64,000 bases of DNA from Solirubrobacter soli DSM 22325 (GTDB lineage Bacteria; Actinomycetota; Thermoleophilia; Solirubrobacterales; Solirubrobacteraceae), in NCBI RefSeq assembly GCF_000423665.1, contig NZ_AUIK01000009.1, positions 62,001 through 126,000 of the forward strand. Direction: 5' to 3'. The position numbers and the translations under genes were made by a program. Shown here in pieces: positions 1-7,775 of the stretch. The notes beneath the pieces are model-generated. The model searched no databases, was not told the DNA's origin, and saw only the letters and a program-made list of their open reading frames with translations. Within the stretch, counting starts at the first letter, position 1, and every line of letters begins with the position of its first letter.

Positions 1-581
1 TCGCCGGTGCAGACGTGGAAGTTCGCGTCCTGGGCGATCAGCACGAGCACCGGCCCGCTCTGATGCAGCCACTTGCGCCACTCGTGGACGCGGTCGGGCT
101 CCTGCTGGAGGTTGTAGTAGGCCATGATCCGGCGCCGGCGCGCGGACTTGTTGAACTCCGCGGGCGGGATCGTCGCCAGGCCGCCCTCCCACGGGAGCTC
201 CTCCTCGAGCGGGACGCCCCACTTGCGGACGACGTCCAGCCCCGCCTTCAGGCTCGTGCCGTCGTACTCCAGGAAGGTCGAGGGGTACTCCTCGCGCTGG
301 TCGGTCTCCTTCGCCGACATCCACACGTAGCGCGCGCTGAGTCTCTGGTCGGGTCCGAGCCGGCCGGCCTCGACGAGGTGCCAGCGCAGGCACGAGTCGG
401 CGACCGCCCACCCGACGCAGGAGGCCGTCTCGCCCTGGTCGGAGATCGGATGCCACGGTCGGCGCAGGTCGACCGTGTCGGGCAATCGGGCGTCGCCGAG
501 GTGCGCCTCGGCGACGCCGTAATCGGACCCGGTCTCCTTCGAGCGCCGGGCGTCCGGGATCGCTGCTAGCTCGCCTGCCAC
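1..581 (-). CDS. Papain-like (C1) cysteine peptidase, C-terminus cut by window edge
   Basis: Reading leftward from a GTG at 581, 193 residues are visible before the window ends. The segment ISDQGETASCVGWAVADSC matches the active-site block of C1 peptidases: Gln49 would form the oxyanion hole and Cys55 the nucleophile. Bacterial members often have SCVGWA where papain has SCWAFA. No signal peptide is seen, so a cytosolic or nonclassical location is likely. The GTG overlaps the end of the small upstream gene by 16 nt, suggesting translational coupling. There is no ATG in this frame until the middle of the domain, so GTG 581 is the best start. The catalytic His and Asn lie outside the window. Family assignment is fairly sure; substrate is unknown. 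Confidence 0.75.
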   Translation of the reverse strand, partial: MAGELAAIPDARRSKETGSDYGVAEAHLGDARLPDTVDLRRPWHPISDQGETASCVGWAVADSCLRWHLVEAGRLGPDQRLSARYVWMSAKETDQREEYPSTFLEYDGTSLKAGLDVVRKWGVPLEEELPWEGGLATIPPAEFNKSARRRRIMAYYNLQQEPDRVHEWRKWLHQSGPVLVLIAQDANFHVCTG

Positions 582-820
582 GAACCGGCGTCGTCGTGGA
601 GGCTGCGCGCGCTCGCGGCGACCGGCTCCGCGGCGGTGGTGTCCGGCTTGAGTTCGAGCACGAGCTCATAGTTCGCGACGGCCGCGGCCAGCGCCAGGGC
701 GTAGTCCTGGTCGTTCTGATCCTTCGCCTGCTGGAACTTCTTGGCCAGCAGATCGTCCCGCGCCGCTTCGTCGAGATCGGCGTATCCAGGCCAGGGTTCG
801 CGAGGGGAGATGTCGCTCAT
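566..820 (-). CDS. Small acidic hypothetical protein (84 aa)
   Basis: ATG start with a GGAG-like ribosome binding site a few bases upstream. The product is acidic, soluble and mostly helical by composition (a central Ala-rich stretch resembling one TPR-like helix pair, FQQAKDQNDQDYALALAAAV). No signal peptide or membrane segment is seen and I do not recognise the family. It is the first gene of a two-gene unit with the papain-like peptidase, whose GTG start lies inside its 3' end. Such small partners of C1 peptidases can be inhibitors or chaperones, but nothing in the sequence proves that here. Confidence 0.55.
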   Translation of the reverse strand: MSDISPREPWPGYADLDEAARDDLLAKKFQQAKDQNDQDYALALAAAVANYELVLELKPDTTAAEPVAASARSLHDDAGSWQAS

Positions 821-868
821 AACTCCGCGACTCTACGTGGTTCGCTGGCTCTCCACCGGACGGGTCTT

Positions 869-874
869 TAGAGT
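869..874 (+). promoter_or_regulatory. -10 box TAGAGT for leaderless FHA gene
   Basis: TAGAGT ends 8 nt before the GTG at 883, placing the expected transcription start on or next to the start codon. There is no Shine-Dalgarno sequence in between, as expected for a leaderless mRNA. Confidence 0.5.
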
Positions 875-882
875 GACGGTTC

Positions 883-1539
883 GTGCACGACTGGCCGGAC
901 CGTCACGCGTCCACCCCGAGCGAGCTGCAAGAGCGGCTGGCTGCCGAGCGCTCGGACACGCCGTTCGTCGAATTGCGCGACGGCGACGGCATCCAGCGCC
1001 TGGTCGCCCTGACCGAGGGTCTGACCGTCGGGCGGTCGCCCGCGTCCGGGCTCGCGCTGGTGTGGGATGCACAGGTCTCGCGCTCTCACGCGTCGATCGA
1101 GGCGATCGACGGCGTCTGGACGGTGCTCGACGACGGGCGCTCCACCAACGGGACGTTCGTCAACGAGGAGCGGGTGCAGGGGAGACGCACGCTCCGCCAC
1201 CTGGACGTCATCCGGGTCGGGGCCACGCGCCTGCGCTTCCACGATCCGTCGGAGACGACGGACTCCAAGCTGACCGAGGTCGCCGCGCAGGCGGTCGTCC
1301 CGCAGCTCACGCCCGCGCAGCTGCGGGTCCTCGTGGCGTTGTGCCGCCCGGCGGACGGGCCGGCGTCCAACGAGGAGATAGCGGAGGAGCTGACCGTGTC
1401 GATCGACACGGTGAAGACCCATATGCGCGCGCTCTTCGACGCGTTCAGCCTGCAGGCGTCGGCGCCGTACCGCAAGCGGTTCGAGCTCGTCCGGCTGGCG
1501 GTCGACGCCGGCTTGGTCGCGCCGCCCGAGCGTCGTTAG
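883..1539 (+). CDS. FHA domain protein with C-terminal winged HTH
   Basis: 218 aa. A forkhead-associated domain occupies about residues 25-125 with the phosphothreonine-binding signature: VGRSPAS, SRSHASI and STNGTFVN. It is followed by a helix-turn-helix segment (about 140-205; LTPAQLRVLVAL, then NEEIAEELTVSIDTVKTHM) like the C-terminal DNA-binding part of LuxR/NarL-type or SARP-like regulators. The protein therefore probably couples Ser/Thr kinase signalling to transcription; this is inference from the domain pair. It is soluble, with no membrane segment. The GTG start follows a TAGAGT box, pointing to a leaderless transcript. A two-component system lies downstream but is separated by a hairpin, so it is probably not co-transcribed. 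Confidence 0.85.
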   Translation: MHDWPDRHASTPSELQERLAAERSDTPFVELRDGDGIQRLVALTEGLTVGRSPASGLALVWDAQVSRSHASIEAIDGVWTVLDDGRSTNGTFVNEERVQGRRTLRHLDVIRVGATRLRFHDPSETTDSKLTEVAAQAVVPQLTPAQLRVLVALCRPADGPASNEEIAEELTVSIDTVKTHMRALFDAFSLQASAPYRKRFELVRLAVDAGLVAPPERR

Positions 1540-1553
1540 CGGCGATCCTTGCG

Positions 1554-1570
1554 AGCGGGCTTCGCCCGCT
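1554..1570 (+). terminator. Short GC hairpin after FHA gene
   Basis: AGCGGGC and GCCCGCT form a perfect 7-bp stem with a TTC loop, 15 nt after the FHA gene stop. There is no T run, so termination is plausible rather than certain. Confidence 0.4.
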
Positions 1571-1633
1571 GCTTCGGTCGCTTAAGGGGATCGCTTCGCG
1601 GATCTCCTAGCGATCTCTTTGCCAAACGCGCCC

Positions 1634-1639
1634 TAGCCT
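1634..1639 (+). promoter_or_regulatory. -10 box TAGCCT for two-component operon
   Basis: TAGCCT ends 7 nt upstream of ATG 1647 with no Shine-Dalgarno sequence between them, consistent with leaderless transcription of the response regulator gene. Confidence 0.5.
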
Positions 1640-1646
1640 GGGCGCG

Positions 1647-2327
1647 ATGAAGCCGCGCGTGCTGTTCGTCGAGGACGAGGACTCGATCTCCGGGCCGTTC
1701 TCGAGCACCCTGCGGCGCGAGGGGTTCGAGGTCACCGTCGCCGAGTCGCTCGCCGAGGCGCGGGCGGTGGGCGAGTTCGACCTGGTGCTGCTCGATCTGA
1801 TGCTCCCCGACGGCGACGGGCGGGACTTCGCGCGCGAGCTGCGCGGCTCCGGCTCCGAGGTCCCGATCATCATCCTCACCGCCCGCGGGACCGAGCTCGA
1901 GCGGGTGGTGGGGCTCGAGCTGGGCGCCGACGACTACGTGGTCAAGCCGTTCTCCGGCGCCGAGGTGATCGCGCGCATGCGGGCGGTCCTGCGGCGTGCG
2001 AAGCCTTCCACGCCGACCGTGACGGACCTCGAAGTGGGGCCGCTGCGGGTGGAGCTCGGCTCGCGGCGGGTGTTCCTCTCCGGCGCCGAGCTCTCGTTGT
2101 CGCGCAAGGAGTTCGACCTGCTCGTCGAGCTGATGTCGCACGCCGGTGAGGTCGTCACCCGCGAGGACCTGATCTCGCGGGTGTGGGACGAGAACTGGTT
2201 CGGCTCCACAAAGACCCTTGACGTGCACGTGGGGTGGGTGCGGGGCAAGCTGGGCGATGCCCGCTGGGTCCACACCGTGCGCGGGGTCGGCTTCCGCTTC
2301 ACCGGGCCGGCGGAATGGGCGTCCTGA
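1647..2327 (+). CDS. OmpR/PhoB-family response regulator
   Basis: 226 aa. The receiver domain (1-115) has the acidic pocket (E9, D10), phosphoacceptor Asp50 in LLDLMLPDGDG, Thr78 and Lys100 (YVVKPF). A C-terminal winged helix (about 130-222) ends with the typical RGVGFRFTGP wing. It should bind DNA as a phosphorylated dimer. The histidine kinase gene starts inside its last codons (13-nt overlap), so the two are translationally coupled partners. The ATG sits 7 nt after a TAGCCT box. The third gene of the operon encodes a small secreted tail protein, and a redox operon lies about 5 kb downstream, so envelope redox or metal stress is a plausible but unproven input. Confidence 0.92.
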   Translation: MKPRVLFVEDEDSISGPFSSTLRREGFEVTVAESLAEARAVGEFDLVLLDLMLPDGDGRDFARELRGSGSEVPIIILTARGTELERVVGLELGADDYVVKPFSGAEVIARMRAVLRRAKPSTPTVTDLEVGPLRVELGSRRVFLSGAELSLSRKEFDLLVELMSHAGEVVTREDLISRVWDENWFGSTKTLDVHVGWVRGKLGDARWVHTVRGVGFRFTGPAEWAS

Positions 2328-3691
2328 GCCTTCGCGCGCGGCTGGTCCTGGCGCTCGCCTACGTGCTCGTGCTGGCGATCGGGTCGATGCTCGTGCCTCT
2401 GGTGCGCTCCGTCCGCGACCGCGTGAACGCGGAGGTCGAGACGCAGGCCCTGTCTCAGGCCGAGGTGGTCGCGGCGACGTACTCGGGCGGCGCGGCGGCG
2501 GATGAGCTGGTGGACTCGGCGGCGCGCGAGGTGCGCGGGCGGGTGGTGATCGTGGACCGGCTCGGTCACGTGGTCGCGGACTCCGCGCCGGGGTCGGTGG
2601 GCGCGGACTTCTCGTCGCGGCCGGAGATCGCGCGGGCGTTGCGGGGCGAGACGGTCCGCGAGCAGCGCTCGAGCTCGACGCTGGGCTCGCGCATCCTGGC
2701 CACCGCGGTGCCGGTCGTGCGCAACGGGCGCCGGGACGGGGCCGTGCGGATCACCCAGAGCGTCGACGCGGTCGGGCGGGCGCTGCGGTCGGCGACGTTG
2801 GGGCTGGTCCTGGTCGGCCTCGTCGTGCTGGTGCTCGGGCTGGCCGCGGGGGCGCTGCTGGCGGCGTCGGTCGTGCGGCCGTTGCGGCGGCTGGCGTCCG
2901 CGGCGCGTCGCGCGGGCGAGGGCGACCTGTCCGTACGCGTACCGGTGGAAGGTTCTTCGGAGCAGCGTGAGGTTGGCGCCGCATTCAACGAGATGACGGG
3001 GCGGGTGCAGCGGATGGTCGACGCGCAGCGCGACTTCGTCGCCGACGCCTCCCACCAGTTGCGCACGCCCCTGACCGGCTTGCGTCTGCGGCTCGAGGAA
3101 GCGGCCGCGACGGCCGACGGGCCCGCGTTGGAGCAGATCGAGGGCGGGCTCGCCGAGGTCGACCGGCTGTCGGGCGTCGTGACCGAGCTGTTGATCCTGT
3201 CGGAGGCCGGGACCGCTCGGCCTCCGGACGCCGCCACCGATCTGCTGGCGGGCGCCCGCCGCGCCGTCGCGCGCTTCGGCGGCGCCGACCTGGTCGTGAG
3301 CGGCACGTCGAGCGTCGTCCGCTGCAGCGTCGAGGACCTCGACCGGATCCTGGACGTCCTGATCGAGAACGCGATCGACTACGGGCCTCCGGGGCAGCGG
3401 ATCACGCTGCATGGCTCGGCGGGCCGGCTCGAAGTGGTCGATCAAGGCCCGGGCCTTGCCCCGGGGGAGGAGGAGACGATCTTCGCCCGCTTCCACCGCG
3501 GCACCGTCGGCCGCGCGTCACGCCGCAAGGGCACCGGCCTGGGCCTGCCGATCGCCCGCGAGCTCGCCGCCCGCTGGCGCGGCACCGTGACCCTCGCCAA
3601 CGGCCCGTCCGGCGGTGCCGTGGCGACGATCCTGCTGCCGATGGCAGACGGCACCACCCCGAACGAGACCTTGACGGCGGGTGCGGCATGA
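2315..3691 (+). CDS. Sensor histidine kinase (HAMP, HisKA, HATPase)
   Basis: 458 aa, using the ATG that overlaps the regulator stop by 13 nt. Membrane segment 1 spans about residues 8-30, an extracytoplasmic sensor about 31-158, and membrane segment 2 about 161-187. A HAMP linker follows to about 235. The H box is DASHQLRTPLTG with phosphorylated His247. The ATPase domain shows the N box LIENAIDYGPPG, the G1 box VVDQGPGLAPGE and the G2 box KGTGLGLPIA. The sensor domain has no Cys or His cluster and I cannot name its ligand. The cognate regulator is the upstream gene. The stop overlaps the next start (ATGA), so the small secreted protein that follows belongs to the same operon. Confidence 0.92.
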   Translation: MGVLSLRARLVLALAYVLVLAIGSMLVPLVRSVRDRVNAEVETQALSQAEVVAATYSGGAAADELVDSAAREVRGRVVIVDRLGHVVADSAPGSVGADFSSRPEIARALRGETVREQRSSSTLGSRILATAVPVVRNGRRDGAVRITQSVDAVGRALRSATLGLVLVGLVVLVLGLAAGALLAASVVRPLRRLASAARRAGEGDLSVRVPVEGSSEQREVGAAFNEMTGRVQRMVDAQRDFVADASHQLRTPLTGLRLRLEEAAATADGPALEQIEGGLAEVDRLSGVVTELLILSEAGTARPPDAATDLLAGARRAVARFGGADLVVSGTSSVVRCSVEDLDRILDVLIENAIDYGPPGQRITLHGSAGRLEVVDQGPGLAPGEEETIFARFHRGTVGRASRRKGTGLGLPIARELAARWRGTVTLANGPSGGAVATILLPMADGTTPNETLTAGAA

Positions 3692-4077
3692 CCGGCTGGC
3701 GCCGCAACCTCGCGATCGCCGCCGCGGCCGTGGCGGGCCTCTTCGTCGCGGCCGGCCTCACCACCGCCGCGAGCACGCTGTCCGGCCAGAGCGTCGGGCT
3801 CTCGTCCGAGCCGCTCACCGCGGGCCGCAACCTCGCGCCGGCGGCCACCGAGTCGCCGGCCGCGACACCGAAACGGACGGCCACCCCGACCCGCACCGCG
3901 ACGCCGCGCCCCAAGAAGACGCGGACGCCGCGGCCGACCGCGGTCCCGACCCGCACCGCGGCGCCCACCCGCACAGCCGTCCCGACCGTCGACGACAACT
4001 CCGGGCACGGCGGCGGCGACGACTCGTCCGGCCGCGGGCGTGGCCGTGGGCGCGGCCGGGGCGGCGACGACGACTAA
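3688..4077 (+). CDS. Secreted or anchored Thr/Pro-rich protein with Gly-Arg-Asp tail
   Basis: 129 aa; start overlaps the kinase stop by 4 nt (ATGA). An N-terminal hydrophobic stretch (residues 8-28) is a signal peptide or anchor. A Thr/Pro/Arg-rich spacer (about 52-105) repeats TPTRTATPRP-like units, suggesting an extended wall-spanning stalk. The C-terminus is low-complexity: DNSGHGGGDDSSG, then alternating Arg-Gly, ending GGDDD. The tail closely resembles that of the protein at 7776-8234, which heads the ApbE/ferric-reductase operon. Together they look like two members of one tail family. An Asp/His/Gly tail could bind metal or polyanions; no function is known to me. Translational coupling to the sensor kinase suggests it may be a sensor accessory protein. 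Confidence 0.8.
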   Translation: MTGWRRNLAIAAAAVAGLFVAAGLTTAASTLSGQSVGLSSEPLTAGRNLAPAATESPAATPKRTATPTRTATPRPKKTRTPRPTAVPTRTAAPTRTAVPTVDDNSGHGGGDDSSGRGRGRGRGRGGDDD

Positions 4078-4115
4078 CGCTCCGGGACGACGACGTGTGT
4101 CGCCGTCCCGGAGCG
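4078..4115. terminator. Bidirectional 12-bp hairpin between convergent genes
   Basis: CGCTCCGGGACG (4078-4089) pairs perfectly with CGTCCCGGAGCG (4104-4115) across a 14-nt loop. It begins directly after the stop of the rightward gene and ends 6 nt before the stop of the leftward gene, as expected for a shared terminator. No T run on either side. Confidence 0.65.
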
Positions 4116-4121
4116 GACCGG

Positions 4122-7100
4122 TCAGCGCACCGTGACGCGCCTCGTCGCGACCAGCGCGTTGCCGGTCGTGATCCGGACGGTGACGCTCAGCCGGTGCCGG
4201 CGGGCGAGCAGGCGCCGGCCGCGCGCGTCGAGCCGGACGGTCACCGTCCGCGTCGCGCCGGGGGCGAGCGAGAACGCACGCGCGCGCCCGACCGTGCGCC
4301 GCCCGGCCGAGAGCGTCGCCGCGGGGCGGCACGTGCCGCTCACGCAGCGCAGGGTGAACGTGATCGCCCGGCCGCGTGCCCGAGGCGCCCGCACGAGCTG
4401 GACGCGGGTCGCGACCGCCGGGGTCTGAGTCGGCGTCGTGGTGGGCGTCGCCGGGGCGGGTGTTGCCGGAGCGGGCGTGGGCGTCGGTTGCGGTTGCGGC
4501 GTCGGGTCGCCGGTGCCGCCGGACCCGCGCCGCGCGATGTCGTCCGCGAGCACGGCCTTGGTCAGCACGAGCCGGTCGAGCGTGGATGACACGAGCGGGT
4601 TGGCCTGCGAGAGCCCGCCGCCGTCCGCCGGGTCCTGCCCGTTCGCGCGACCGCGCTCGATGTACGGCGCGATCGCGTCCTGGAGCGCGACGCGGCGACG
4701 GTTGAGCAGGACCGAGAGGGTCCCCAGCGGATCGGACGCCGGATCGGCTTCCGCCACGTAATGGAAGAAGCTCGCCACCTGCCCGGGAACGTCATCGGCG
4801 GGCGCCGTGGTACGGGCGTCGCTGAACGGGTGCGCCAGCGGGTTGGCGTCCTCGCCGGCCACCAGGCTCCGGAGCCGGTCGTCGGTCGCCAGCGCCTGCG
4901 GGAGGCCGAGCGTCACGTAGCCGTCGAGCAGGCGCTCGGCGCCCTCGAGGCGCCGCGCGGCGTCCGCCACGCCGGCACCCTGCGTGAGGTTGCCGTTGTC
5001 GCTCAGGAGATCGTCGTAGACGCCGGTCCGCAGCGTCTCGAGCTCGTGCTCGACGAGCGGGGTGACGTAGTCGAGCGCGCGCTGCGACGCGGCCGTCGCG
5101 CTGCGCTCGCGCGCCACCAAATTGACCGCGGCGGCCACGGCGGGGCAGTTGTCGGCGTTCGGGTGCGACCAGGCGGACTGCACGGTCCGCTCGGCGTCGA
5201 GGGCGTCGCCGATGCCGGCGCAGTTGATCGCGCCCTCGATCGTGGCCGAGATCCTGTCGAGGCCGTACTGGCGCCCGTCGCGGCCGTGGTAGATGGGGTA
5301 GAAGTCGACGACGAGCTGGCCGCGGCGCTGGGGGGCGACGCCGCCGGTGAAGAACGCGTCCCAGGTGAACGCGACGGAGCCGATCCCGAGCCTCAGCGCG
5401 TTCACGACCGGCGCGGGCAGGTTCTCGACCAGCGCGGGCGCCGGCTGGAGGTCCGGGAGCACGAACCGTCCTCCGTTCTCGCTCTGGATGTTGCTGAGGG
5501 AACCGAGGCCGAGGAGGTTCACACCGCGCAGCGGTTGCGAGGCGCCGCCCCACGGGTCGATCCACGGACCGTTGGCGACGATCCCGCCCGGCTTCAGCGG
5601 CTTGAGGTAGTCCTCCCGCTCGGCGCGGATCGCCTGCGTGAGCGTCGGAGCGCCCGCGCGGACGCCGTCGGCCCACGACGCGTAGTAGTTCAGCGCGGCG
5701 TTGTACACCGTGTTCCCGGTTCCGCTGCCGGTGTCCGGCTTGGTGAGGTTGGCCAGCGCGCCCGTCACCAGGTCGCCGGCGCCGAGCATCGCGTCGAGCT
5801 CGGTCAGGCGCGCCGCGGTCACGTAGTCGCGGTTCTCGAGCAGCAGCTGGGCGTAGGCGCGCGAGGACGCCGCCCAGAAGTCGGGGTCGGGGAGGTTCGT
5901 GCCGAGCGCGGGCAGCTTCGGCGCGGTGGAATCGGTCACGCGGGCGGGGAACAGCGCGAAGAAGTTGATCGCGGGATCGAACTGCGACAGCCCCGAGGCG
6001 GCGAGCGCGTCGAACGCGCCCGGCATCTGCAGGATCGTCTCGCTGAAGGAGATCTGCACCGAGTCGGTCATCAGCTCGTCGGCGGCGCCGGAGAACTGCT
6101 GCGTCGTCGGGCGCGCGGGGTTGAAGGCCTGATAGCGCAGCGACTGGTTCACGAGCGTCTTGAGGCGATTCTGGGCCTGGTCGGCGAACAGGCGCCGGAG
6201 CTCGTCGCCCAGCCGGTCGACCGAGGTCTGCAGCGAAGCGAGCGCGTCGCTGATCCCGGTCAGCTGCGCACGCGCCTGGGCGAGCTGCGTGCTGAGCTGG
6301 CCGGCGAGCAGCCCGACCTGGCGGTTCAGGCCCTCGAGGCGTGCATCGACCGCCGCGAACTGCGCGGAGGTCGCCGTCGCGAACGCCGACAGCTGCTGCG
6401 AGACGCCCTGCAGGCCCTGGAGGATCAGCGCGTTCGCGTCCGGGCCCGTGACGGTCTGGCCGACGATGTCCCCGACCACGGTGATCACGCCCGTGACGGC
6501 CGCGGCGGGGTTGACCACCGACTCGGCGAGCGACAGGCCGAGGCCGACGACGTCGCCGGCGATGTGGATGTACTCGCCGTAGTCCGTCGCCGCGTAGTAG
6601 GAGTTGACCGCGCCGGCGACCTGCGCGGCGGCCTGCGCCTCAGCGGCGATCGCCGCGCCGTAGTCCGTGTCCGCCTGGGCCAGCAGGCCGCTGGTCGCGG
6701 CCAGCGCGGCGCGCTGGGCGGCGATGTCTGTGCGGGCGGCCGCGCCATCGGCCTGGGCGTGGTCGCGCGTGGTCTGGCAATCGACGCCGGGGCAGGCGGC
6801 GACGACCGCGCGGTGCTGATCCATCGCGTCGGTCGTCTGCCGGCCGAGGTCGCGCAGGCCGGTCCGGATCAGCGCCTCGAGCTCGGCGACGTTGGCGGTC
6901 AGCCCGCCATCCGGGGTGAGATGCGCCGTGAGCGCGCGGACGGCGTCGGTGCGCAGCGCCGGGTTCGCGGCGAGCAGCGCGGCGGTGGAGTCGAACACGC
7001 TCTCGTGCGACGCCGCGGCCCAGAGCCCGTCGCGGGCGCGGCCGAAGCGGTCGTTGCCCGCGGCCAGCTGGGCGGTGGCGCGCAGGGTCGCGGCCGGGGA

Positions 7101-7625
7101 GAAGCTGCCGTAGAGCAGCGTGGAGAACGAGTCGGCCGCGGCGTTGAAGCGGCTGCTGGGTGTCGCGAGCGTCGAGGTGGAGGCCTCGGTCAAGGCGCGA
7201 TCGGCGACGCGGGCCAGCGCGTGGCCGACGCGCGCCGACGGCCGGGAGCGCTGGAACGCCGCCAGGATGGCGAGCACGCGTTGGTTGCCGGGGAGCGCCT
7301 GCAGCGTCGCGGGGGAGGTCGCGCGATCGCCGCCGTTCAGGGCAGCGCGCAGCGCGCCGATCTCGCGCTGCGCGTCCGCGGGCTCGAGCGCGGGGTCGTC
7401 GCGGTAGAGCTGCTGCAGGATCTGCTCGAGCACGGTGTCGACGGTCCCGGAGGGGGCCCGGTCGAGGCGGCGGACGTCACCGGCGACGAACAGGAGCTGC
7501 GCCGTCTCGGCCGGGGTCGCGCGCGCCTCCGTCGCGGCGCTCGCCCCGGTGGGGAGCAGACACAGCAGGGCGAGCAGGGAGAGGACGGCCAGCCACGCGC
7601 TGCGAGGGGGAGAGAGAGTGGGCAT
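4122..7625 (-). CDS. Very large secreted coiled-coil protein, family not recognised
   Basis: 1167 aa. A signal peptide is clear (about residues 8-30, ending ASAATEA). Residues about 30-345 are Ala-rich helices. Residues about 355-395 form a hydrophobic Gly/Val/Ala segment (IAGDVVGLGLSLAES, then VTGVITVVGDIVGQTV). Residues about 400-485 are a strong coiled coil (heptads such as VDARLEGLNRQVGLLAGQL). A mixed domain to about 1020 is followed by a Pro/Thr linker (TPQPQPTPTPAPATPAP) and a C-terminal beta domain ending VTVR. Helix, hydrophobic insert, coiled coil resembles alpha-helical pore formers, but this is only architectural similarity. It is divergent from the ApbE operon and convergent with the two-component operon. 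Very long antisense ORFs in this stretch are codon-bias shadows. Confidence 0.8.
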   Translation of the reverse strand: MPTLSPPRSAWLAVLSLLALLCLLPTGASAATEARATPAETAQLLFVAGDVRRLDRAPSGTVDTVLEQILQQLYRDDPALEPADAQREIGALRAALNGGDRATSPATLQALPGNQRVLAILAAFQRSRPSARVGHALARVADRALTEASTSTLATPSSRFNAAADSFSTLLYGSFSPAATLRATAQLAAGNDRFGRARDGLWAAASHESVFDSTAALLAANPALRTDAVRALTAHLTPDGGLTANVAELEALIRTGLRDLGRQTTDAMDQHRAVVAACPGVDCQTTRDHAQADGAAARTDIAAQRAALAATSGLLAQADTDYGAAIAAEAQAAAQVAGAVNSYYAATDYGEYIHIAGDVVGLGLSLAESVVNPAAAVTGVITVVGDIVGQTVTGPDANALILQGLQGVSQQLSAFATATSAQFAAVDARLEGLNRQVGLLAGQLSTQLAQARAQLTGISDALASLQTSVDRLGDELRRLFADQAQNRLKTLVNQSLRYQAFNPARPTTQQFSGAADELMTDSVQISFSETILQMPGAFDALAASGLSQFDPAINFFALFPARVTDSTAPKLPALGTNLPDPDFWAASSRAYAQLLLENRDYVTAARLTELDAMLGAGDLVTGALANLTKPDTGSGTGNTVYNAALNYYASWADGVRAGAPTLTQAIRAEREDYLKPLKPGGIVANGPWIDPWGGASQPLRGVNLLGLGSLSNIQSENGGRFVLPDLQPAPALVENLPAPVVNALRLGIGSVAFTWDAFFTGGVAPQRRGQLVVDFYPIYHGRDGRQYGLDRISATIEGAINCAGIGDALDAERTVQSAWSHPNADNCPAVAAAVNLVARERSATAASQRALDYVTPLVEHELETLRTGVYDDLLSDNGNLTQGAGVADAARRLEGAERLLDGYVTLGLPQALATDDRLRSLVAGEDANPLAHPFSDARTTAPADDVPGQVASFFHYVAEADPASDPLGTLSVLLNRRRVALQDAIAPYIERGRANGQDPADGGGLSQANPLVSSTLDRLVLTKAVLADDIARRGSGGTGDPTPQPQPTPTPAPATPAPATPTTTPTQTPAVATRVQLVRAPRARGRAITFTLRCVSGTCRPAATLSAGRRTVGRARAFSLAPGATRTVTVRLDARGRRLLARRHRLSVTVRITTGNALVATRRVTVR

Positions 7626-7657
7626 GCGCCGCTTGTCCGCTCGAAGTGACAGCCGTT

Positions 7658-7695
7658 ACAAGCATGTTCACTTTCCGACAATGAACAGGGCTTGT
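7658..7695. promoter_or_regulatory. Long dyad in the divergent intergenic region
   Basis: Left arm 7658-7670 (ACAAGCATGTTCA) and right arm 7682-7695 (TGAACAGGGCTTGT) are inverted copies apart from one inserted base and one substitution, 11 nt apart. It is AT-richer than its surroundings and lies between the start of the large secreted protein (7625, leftward) and the tail-protein operon (7776, rightward). This fits an operator for a dimeric regulator of one or both; the response regulator at 1647 is a candidate. Confidence 0.5.
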
Positions 7696-7775
7696 CGACT
7701 GGCGACGCAGAGCTTTGCCAAAGCTTTCCCTTCGCCTGCCGATCGCTTGGGCGGCCGGATCCGATGGTGTGTCGC

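Noticed and set aside
4761..7649. 962-codon open frame opposite the large secreted protein
   Set aside because: Composition is Arg/Val/Gly/Asp-rich without domains; it mirrors the codon bias of the real gene, which has a signal peptide and coiled coil.
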